Shown here piece by piece: positions 31,333 to 36,171 of a stretch of 36,171 nt of DNA. Origin of the DNA: Alphaproteobacteria bacterium (GTDB lineage Bacteria > Pseudomonadota > Alphaproteobacteria > Reyranellales > JAQSWP01); NCBI GenBank assembly GCA_029266575.1, contig JAQSWP010000009.1:1-36171 (forward strand), given 5' to 3'. Each line of letters starts with the position of its first letter. Positions within the stretch are counted from its first letter, which is position 1. The notes beneath the pieces are model-generated. The model did no database searches, had not been told where the DNA came from, and saw only the letters and a list, made by a program, of their open reading frames with translations. Both the position numbers and the translations under genes were made by a program.

Positions 31333-31899
31333 CTATTCCTTGCCGCCGGCGCGCTGGATCATGCTGGCGACGGCCTGCCGGTTGGCCTGGCGGGCGAAGC
31401 TCAAGGCGGTGCGGCCGGTATAGTCGGCGCGATTGACATTGGCCTTGTAGCGCAGCAGCAGATCGACCAGATCGATCGAGCCGCGCCTGGCGGCGATCAT
31501 CAGCGAGCTGGTGCCCTGGCGGTTCTGCGCATCGACCTTGGCGCCGCCCTTCAGCAGCACTTCGGCGATTTCGGTATTCTCGCTTTCGACGGCGCGCAGC
31601 AGCGCGGTGTTGCCGAAATTGTCCGGCACCTCGGGATTGGCGCCGCCCTTGACCAGCACTGCCACCACGTCGGGAAAGCCGGCGGCGACGGCTGTGATGA
31701 GAATTGGCCAGCCGCGCGTATCGACCGTATTGGCGCTTTCGCCCTTGAGCAGGATCTGCTTCACCCGCTCGGCATCGCCGGCTTCGATCGCCGTCAGGAT
31801 CGGCTTCTTGAAATCGATGCTGATCTGCGCCCAGGCGGGCGCAGCCAGCAGGCCGGTGCAAAGGACAGCGGCGGCAGCAAAGCGATAGGACCGGGCCAT
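31333..31899 (-). CDS. Exported ankyrin-repeat protein
   Basis: A 188-residue protein with a signal peptide (MARSYRFAAAAVLCTGLLAA, cleavage near AWAQ) and about five ankyrin repeats, for example GNTALLRAVESENTEIAEVL and GTSSLMIAARRGSIDLVDLL, each of about 33 residues. The start ATG 31899 follows GAGGAAG at good spacing; the longer frame to 32028 adds 43 residues without a signal and is rejected. It is a periplasmic protein-interaction module with unknown partner. It is convergent with the SYLF gene. Confidence 0.88.
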   Translation of the reverse strand: MARSYRFAAAAVLCTGLLAAPAWAQISIDFKKPILTAIEAGDAERVKQILLKGESANTVDTRGWPILITAVAAGFPDVVAVLVKGGANPEVPDNFGNTALLRAVESENTEIAEVLLKGGAKVDAQNRQGTSSLMIAARRGSIDLVDLLLRYKANVNRADYTGRTALSFARQANRQAVASMIQRAGGKE

Positions 31900-32028
31900 C
31901 GACGCTTCCTCTAAGAATTTCAAGGTTTTTGCCTGTGGTTCCGATTTAGCCTTGCCACCGACCCCCGTCAAGAAGGCCGACACGCAGCTTTGCGGTAAGA
32001 TGCGAAAATGGCATGCTGCACAACCCAT

Positions 32029-32090
32029 TAGAGCGGATCATGATTAGGTGAAAGCGCAAGCGCTTTCACTTAATCATGTGAATCCGCTCT
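32029..32090. repeat. Palindromic intergenic repeat, copy C1 (different stem)
   Basis: AGAGCGGAT (32030-32038) matches ATCCGCTCT (32082-32090), enclosing ATGATTAgGTGAAAGCGC and GCGCTTTCACtTAATCAT around an AA loop. The ends (AGAGC..ATCA and TGTGAAT..GCTCT) agree with the copy at 21158, but the inner stem sequence is quite different while still self-complementary. Confidence 0.8.
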
Positions 32091-32170
32091 ATTCCTTTAT
32101 ATTTAGAGCAACTTCACAGGGTTTGACGGGATCGCAAGCGATTCCCGTAAAACCCTGGTTTTCTCTAGAG
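32091..32170. repeat. Palindromic intergenic repeat, copy C2 (inverted relative to copy B)
   Basis: ATTCCTTTATATTTAGAGCA (32091-32110) is followed by CAGGGTTTGACGGGATCGC (32117-32135), an AA loop, and GCGATtCCCGTaAAACCCTG (32138-32157). It is close to the reverse complement of copy B over its whole length. It lies directly behind C1 and ends about 9 bp before the LysE gene, so it forms that gene's leader. Confidence 0.8.
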
Positions 32171-32178
32171 AGCGGCGC

Positions 32179-32790
32179 ATGGATTGGGAATTCCTCCTCA
32201 CATCGTTGATCGTCGTGGCCTCGCCCGGCACTGGCGTGCTGTTCACTCTGGCCGCCGGCCTCTCGCGCGGCGGCCGCGCCTCGGTCATCGCCGCCTTCGG
32301 CTGCACGCTGGGCATCGTGCCGCACATGCTGGCGGCGGTGCTGGGCCTGGCGGCGCTGATGCACACCAGCGCGATCGCCTTTGAGGCGGTGAAATGGCTG
32401 GGCGTCGCCTACCTGCTCTATATGGCCTGGAACACCCTGCGCCAGCGCGGCGCGCTCAAGGTCGAGCGCGAAGTGAGCGCTCACTCAGCGTTCGAGATCA
32501 CCGCCACGGCGGTGATGGTCAACCTGCTCAATCCCAAGCTCTCGATCTTCTTCCTGGCCTTCCTGCCGCAATTCGTCGACGCGGGAGAAAATCCGGCGCT
32601 GCCGCAGATGCTGCAGCTGAGCGCCGTGTTCATGCTGATGACCTTCGTGGTCTTCGCCATTTACGGGCTGTTCGCCGCCGCCGTGCGCGATCATGTCGTC
32701 ACACGGCCCAAGGTCATGACCTGGCTGCGGCGCGGCTTCGCCGCCGCCTTCGTCGGGCTGGGGGCGCGGCTGGCGCTGACCGAGCACTGA
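32179..32790 (+). CDS. LysE/RhtB-family amino-acid exporter
   Basis: A 203-residue inner membrane protein with about six hydrophobic helices. The start (FLLTSLIVVASPGTGVLFTL), the glycine-rich GGRASVIAAFGCTLGIV and the middle motif VNLLNPKLSIFFLAFLPQFV are LysE/RhtB hallmarks. The family exports amino acids such as homoserine, threonine or lysine; the substrate here is unknown. There is no clear ribosome binding site before ATG 32179 (GAGAGCGGCGC), and the leader is made of repeat sequence. It is convergent with gshB, with only 4 bp between the stop codons. Confidence 0.9.
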   Translation: MDWEFLLTSLIVVASPGTGVLFTLAAGLSRGGRASVIAAFGCTLGIVPHMLAAVLGLAALMHTSAIAFEAVKWLGVAYLLYMAWNTLRQRGALKVEREVSAHSAFEITATAVMVNLLNPKLSIFFLAFLPQFVDAGENPALPQMLQLSAVFMLMTFVVFAIYGLFAAAVRDHVVTRPKVMTWLRRGFAAAFVGLGARLALTEH

Positions 32791-32794
32791 AGGC

Positions 32795-33763
32795 TCAGGC
32801 GCGGGCGATCTTGTCCTTGCGGCTGTTGAAGCGCGCCTCGATGCGGTCCCAGATGCGCGCCTCCAGATGCACGTTGTCGAAACGGGCGATCTGCTGCAGG
32901 CCGGTCGGCGAGGTGACGTTGATCTCGGTGAGATAGTCGCCGATCACGTCGATGCCGACGAAGATCAGGCCGCGCTCGCGCAAGGTGGGCCCGATCATCT
33001 CGCAGATTTCCTCCTCGCGACGCGTCAGCTTGCTCGGCACCGGCTTGCCGCCGGCATGCATGTTGGAGCGCGCCTCGCCCTCGGCCGGCACGCGGTTGAT
33101 GGCGCCCATGGCCTCGCCGTCGACCAGGATGATGCGCTTGTCACCCAGGCGCACCTCGGGCAAATAGCGCTGCACGATGACCGGCTCGCGCGACATCTTG
33201 GTGAACATCTCCATCAGCGAGGAGAGGTTCTCGTCGTCGGGCTTGATATGGAAGACGCCGGCGCCGCCATTGCCGAACAGCGGCTTGACGATGATGTCCT
33301 TGTGCTCGGCGCGGAACTCGACGATCTGGCGCATGTCGGAGGTGATCAGGGTCGGCGGCAGCAGGCCCTCGAATTTGGTGACGAAAAGTTTTTCCGGCGC
33401 GTTGCGCACCTCGACCGGATCGTTGACCACCAGGGTGCGGGGATGGATGTGCTCGAGCAGATGCGTGGCGGTGATATAGGCCATGTCGAAGGGCGGGTCC
33501 TGCCGCATCAGCACGATGTCGAGCCCGGCCAGATCCAGCATCCGCGGCGCACCCAGGGTGAAATGCGCGCCCTTCTTGCGCTCGACCTTCATCTCCTGCG
33601 CCCGCGCCAGCACCCGGCCGTCCTTGAAGCTCAAATCGGCCGGGCCGTAATGGAACAGCCCGTGGCCGCGGCGCTGGGCTTCCAGCGCCAGCACGAAGGT
33701 CGAATCGCCATCGATGTCGATGGTCGAGACGTGATCCATCTGGATGGCGACGGCCAAGCTCAT
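32795..33763 (-). CDS. gshB: Glutathione synthetase GshB
   Basis: A 322-residue ATP-grasp ligase that adds glycine to gamma-glutamylcysteine. Family segments include [34 protein letters not shown], the ATP-grasp parts [15 protein letters not shown] and [10 protein letters not shown], the glycine-rich [14 protein letters not shown], and the closing metal site [16 protein letters not shown]. The length is normal. AGAGGC sits at good distance before ATG 33763. It follows the SirB1-like gene by 41 bp on the same strand, in the neighbourhood rsmI-yraN-gshB that is common in proteobacteria. Confidence 0.97.
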   Translation of the reverse strand: MSLAVAIQMDHVSTIDIDGDSTFVLALEAQRRGHGLFHYGPADLSFKDGRVLARAQEMKVERKKGAHFTLGAPRMLDLAGLDIVLMRQDPPFDMAYITATHLLEHIHPRTLVVNDPVEVRNAPEKLFVTKFEGLLPPTLITSDMRQIVEFRAEHKDIIVKPLFGNGGAGVFHIKPDDENLSSLMEMFTKMSREPVIVQRYLPEVRLGDKRIILVDGEAMGAINRVPAEGEARSNMHAGGKPVPSKLTRREEEICEMIGPTLRERGLIFVGIDVIGDYLTEINVTSPTGLQQIARFDNVHLEARIWDRIEARFNSRKDKIARA

Positions 33764-33804
33764 TGATTGCCTCTTGTGGAACGGGGCCAGACGGCCCGAA
33801 GAGG

Positions 33805-34638
33805 CTAGTTAAGCCGCTGCCGCAATTTCTGCAACAGGGCAGCGGCGCCATAGCGGGCGTCCTCGGCGGCGGCATTGCCGTCGGCCAGGGCCATGAAGCG
33901 CTCGAGGGCTGCGATGGCGGCGGTGGGCCGTTCGGCCTGGGCGGCCAGCACGCCCGATTCGAACCACAGCTCGGCCCGGCCGGGCGCGATCGCCAGCATG
34001 GTTTCCAGCGCGCTGATGGCGCCCAGCATGTCGTCGCGGTTGAGCAGCCGCAGCTTGACGTTGTTCTGCAGGCGCAGCAGCACCTCGGTGTCGGAGACCT
34101 CGCGCAGATGCTCGGGCGAGAGTTCCGCCTCCTCGCCGCGTACGCTCTGCACCAGCTCGCGCAGATCGGCGGCCTCGCAGGCGCGGCCGGCATGGAACGG
34201 ATCGAGAATGGCGCGGTCGCGGCCTTCGCCGACGCGAATGAGGAAATGGCCGGGGAAATTCAGTCCCGCCGCCTGCTGGCCCAGCGCGCGGGCGACATGG
34301 ATATAGACGATGCCCAGCGCCACCGGCAGTCCCTTGCGCCGCTCCAGCACGCGGGCGAAATCGGCATTCTGCAGATCGTCGTAGGTCGTGGCATCGCCGG
34401 TGAAGCCGAAATCTTCCGCCACCGCGCCAGCCAGCGCCTCGCGCAGCGGCGCGCGGGCAAAGCGGGTGCGCGCGTTATCGACCAGCAGCGCCAGCAGGCC
34501 GCGATAGGAATCGAAATCCGACAATTCGCGGCGCGCGGCGGAGAACAGCAAGGCTGCTTCGGCGATGTCGAGGCGCGAGGCCCCATCGCACAGCAGACGC
34601 AGGCGCTCATGCGCGGTGTTGCGAAGCCGTTCGTTCAT
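33805..34638 (-). CDS. SirB1-like transglutaminase-fold protein with TPR
   Basis: A 277-residue protein of the SirB1/transglutaminase-like group. The fold motifs are [33 protein letters not shown] (H131) and ILDPFHAG (D146). A cysteine at the usual catalytic position is not seen (the segment reads GLPVALG), so enzymatic activity is doubtful. The last 100 residues are a TPR-like helical region ([34 protein letters not shown]). The start ATG 34638 was taken; an ATG at 34671 is possible. The function of the family is unsettled. It lies between yraN (75 bp away) and gshB (41 bp away), all on one strand. Confidence 0.87.
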   Translation of the reverse strand: MNERLRNTAHERLRLLCDGASRLDIAEAALLFSAARRELSDFDSYRGLLALLVDNARTRFARAPLREALAGAVAEDFGFTGDATTYDDLQNADFARVLERRKGLPVALGIVYIHVARALGQQAAGLNFPGHFLIRVGEGRDRAILDPFHAGRACEAADLRELVQSVRGEEAELSPEHLREVSDTEVLLRLQNNVKLRLLNRDDMLGAISALETMLAIAPGRAELWFESGVLAAQAERPTAAIAALERFMALADGNAAAEDARYGAAALLQKLRQRLN

Positions 34639-34713
34639 GGCCGCATCATAGCGCCACCGCGATGGCGGCATAGTCAATAAGACTCACAGCCTGTCGACAG
34701 AGAATGATGACGC

Positions 34714-35100
34714 TTACGCCATTCCCGCTCGCCAGGCATCGGCGATCAGCCGTGGCCAGCGGCCGCGGCCGACCAGCATGAGATCGAAACGCAGATCGCA
34801 CACGGCAAGCTGCGGATGGCGCGCAAGCAGCGCCTGCGCCGCACGCTCGATGCGCAGGCGCTGGCCGAGCGTGAGCGCCAGCACCGCGCTGTCGTGATCG
34901 GGCCGCGCCTTGACCTCGACGATGCACAGCGTGCGGCCGCGCCGGGCGACGATGTCGATCTCGCCCTGTGGGCTGCGGAAGCGGCGCAGCAGGATGCGAT
35001 AACCGCGCAGGCGCAGCGCCAGCACCGCCAGCATTTCGGAACTGCGGCCATAGCGCTCCGCCCGCCTCTTGCGCTCCAGCCGGCCTTGTTCGCGCTTCAT
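34714..35100 (-). CDS. YraN-family (UPF0102) endonuclease-like protein
   Basis: A 128-residue protein with a PD-(D/E)xK-type nuclease core: GYRILLRRFR, GEIDIVARRG with the metal-binding aspartate, and IVEVKAR with the E-x-K pair. This is the UPF0102/YraN family, thought to be related to Holliday-junction resolvases, with no proven role. Its ATG (35100) overlaps the rsmI stop by ATGA, and the rsmI-yraN pairing is conserved across proteobacteria. Confidence 0.93.
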   Translation of the reverse strand: MKREQGRLERKRRAERYGRSSEMLAVLALRLRGYRILLRRFRSPQGEIDIVARRGRTLCIVEVKARPDHDSAVLALTLGQRLRIERAAQALLARHPQLAVCDLRFDLMLVGRGRWPRLIADAWRAGMA

Positions 35101-36005
35101 CCGGCATCCTTCAGGCGCAAGGCGCGGGCATAGACCAGCTTGCGCGAAGCGCCGGTCGCCGCGGCGACATCGGCCACCGCCTGCTTGAAGGAGGAAGTCT
35201 GCAGCGCCGCGCCCAGCGCCCGATCGATATCCGTTTCGTCGACGATTTTCGTTTCTTCCAGCGGTGGGCCGATCACCAGCACGATCTCGCCCTTCGGCGG
35301 TTCGACCTTTTGATAATGCTGCGCCAGGGCAGCGAGCGTGTCGCGCCGCACCTCCTCGAATTTCTTGGTCAGTTCGCGGCCGATCGCGGCTGGGCGGTCA
35401 CCCAGCATCTGCAGCGCATCGGCCAGCGCCTCGCCGATGCGGCGCGGCGATTCGAACAGCACCAGGCTGGCCTGGACGGCCGCCAATTCGCCCAGCATCC
35501 GGCGGCGTTCCCCGCCGCGCTCGGGCAGGAAGCCGGCAAAGAGGAACCGGTCGGTCGGCAGGCCGGACAGGCTGAGGCCGGCGAGCAGCGCCGAGGCGCC
35601 GGGCAAAGCGGTGACCGGCAATCCGGCTTCGGCCACCTCGCGCACCAGCCGGTAGCCTGGATCGGCGATCAATGGCGTGCCGGCGTCGGAAACCAGCGCC
35701 ACAATTTTGTCCTCGCGCAGTGCCTGGAGGATTTGCGGCCGCATTTTTTCGCCATTGTGGTCGTGATAGGCCAAAGTCGTCGCGCGAATGCCGTAAATCG
35801 CCAATAGCTTGGCGGTGACGCGGGTATCTTCGCAGGCGATCAGATCGGCCGCCTGCAGCACATCCAGCGCCCGCAAGGTGATGTCGCGCGCATTGCCGAT
35901 CGGCGTCGCCACGAGATAAAGGCCCGGCTGCGGTTTACTTAAAGGAACTGCCTCGCTAGGCTTTGCGTTAGAGGCGGGATCGGGGGAGGAAATACGATTT
36001 GACAC
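35097..36005 (-). CDS. rsmI: 16S rRNA (cytidine-1402-2'-O)-methyltransferase RsmI
   Basis: A 302-residue SAM-dependent methyltransferase that acts on C1402 of 16S rRNA in the ribosome decoding centre. The tetrapyrrole-methylase fold is plain: GLYLVATPIGNARDITLRAL, ACEDTRVTAKLL, VALVSDAGTPLIADPGY, TALPGASALLAGLSLSGLP and FESPRRI. The usual protein starts shortly before the LYLVATPIGN strand. No good ATG is present; I take GTG 36005, which leaves about 30 extra residues. An ATG frame from 36065 (322 residues) would run deeply antisense to the lipoprotein gene. The start is therefore uncertain. It is coupled to yraN by an ATGA overlap. Confidence 0.93.
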   Translation of the reverse strand: MSNRISSPDPASNAKPSEAVPLSKPQPGLYLVATPIGNARDITLRALDVLQAADLIACEDTRVTAKLLAIYGIRATTLAYHDHNGEKMRPQILQALREDKIVALVSDAGTPLIADPGYRLVREVAEAGLPVTALPGASALLAGLSLSGLPTDRFLFAGFLPERGGERRRMLGELAAVQASLVLFESPRRIGEALADALQMLGDRPAAIGRELTKKFEEVRRDTLAALAQHYQKVEPPKGEIVLVIGPPLEETKIVDETDIDRALGAALQTSSFKQAVADVAAATGASRKLVYARALRLKDAG

Positions 36006-36171
36006 GCGACCTGAGCTCTCGTCTGGCGGCTTCCCGGTGGCACCGGCGCGGCGCCGTCCTGGCACTCGCTATTTCCGTCCTGGCGCTGGCCGCCTGCGGC
36101 GGCTCGCGCCAGTCGCAGACTAGCACCCCGCAAGTTGCCAGCCCACCACCGGTAGCCGCGCTTCCCGCGCC
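35999..36171 (+). CDS. LpoA-like penicillin-binding-protein activator lipoprotein, N-terminal part (cut by window edge)
   Basis: An open frame runs from a TTG at 35999 to the right edge (57 codons) without a stop. A strong ribosome binding site GGGGGAGGA ends 8 bases before the TTG, which decides this start. The translated N-terminus is a lipoprotein signal: basic RWHRRG, a hydrophobic core, and the lipobox LALAAC with the lipidated cysteine at residue 33, followed by a Ser/Pro-rich linker. The protein divergent from rsmI is in many proteobacteria LpoA/YraM, the outer-membrane activator of a penicillin-binding protein; that identity rests on context, since the body of the protein is missing. 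Confidence 0.72.
   Translation, partial: MTRDLSSRLAASRWHRRGAVLALAISVLALAACGGSRQSQTSTPQVASPPPVAALPA

Overview
The window looks like a piece of chromosome from a GC-rich alphaproteobacterium, probably of the Rhodospirillales type. The pointers are a complete RegB/RegA redox two-component pair, the rsmI-yraN-gshB gene order with a divergent LpoA-like lipoprotein, alphaproteobacterial cobalamin assembly genes (cobT, cobS, phosphatase, cobU), and a Poly_export/BY-kinase polysaccharide export locus. I cannot name a genus. There are no rRNA or tRNA genes, insertion sequences, phage genes or CRISPR arrays.

Layout. (1) 1-5000: a MoxR ATPase with the start of its CoxE-type VWA partner (cut by the left edge), a cytochrome c' convergent with a cytochrome b561, a secreted Sel1-repeat protein and an XRE/S24 regulator. 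(2) 5100-9430, all minus strand: a nucleotidyltransferase-family protein, a metal-dependent cyclase, gmhA and hldE (ADP-heptose synthesis, coupled by GTGA overlaps), then a 71-residue Tat-signal mini-protein. (3) 9560-17060: polysaccharide polymerase/ligase (+), and on the minus strand an exported protein of unknown family, an outer-membrane beta-barrel, a short Wza-like exporter, a Wzc-like tyrosine kinase and a small membrane-anchored protein. (4) 17400-21160: a type I secretion ABC transporter and its HlyD-type adaptor, divergent from the export operon across an AT-rich regulatory gap. (5) 21260-26910, minus strand: an RTX calcium-binding protein, regB, regA, an HPr-kinase-like protein and a PqqD-like protein. 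(6) 27270-30380: cobT divergent from cobS-phosphatase-cobU. (7) 30500-36171: SYLF-domain protein, ankyrin protein, LysE exporter, then gshB, SirB1-like, yraN and rsmI, and the beginning of an LpoA-like lipoprotein.

How it fits together. Regions 2-5 read as a cell-surface locus. Heptose precursors, a polysaccharide polymerase and a Wzc/Wza/beta-barrel export route lie beside a type I secretion pair and a large acidic RTX protein that is its probable cargo. Spread through the same locus are three proteins (PqqD-like, HPr-kinase-like, nucleotidyltransferase-like) of the kinds that occur together as tailoring enzymes in some lasso-peptide clusters, but with no lasso cyclase in sight. Two of them follow the RegBA redox sensor in one tightly packed transcription unit. 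The Tat mini-protein is the best local candidate for a peptide substrate. This split set is the most likely place for an undescribed system.

A family of long palindromic intergenic repeats occurs at three loci (near 5001, 21158 and 32029). Their ends are conserved while their stem sequences differ and remain self-complementary.
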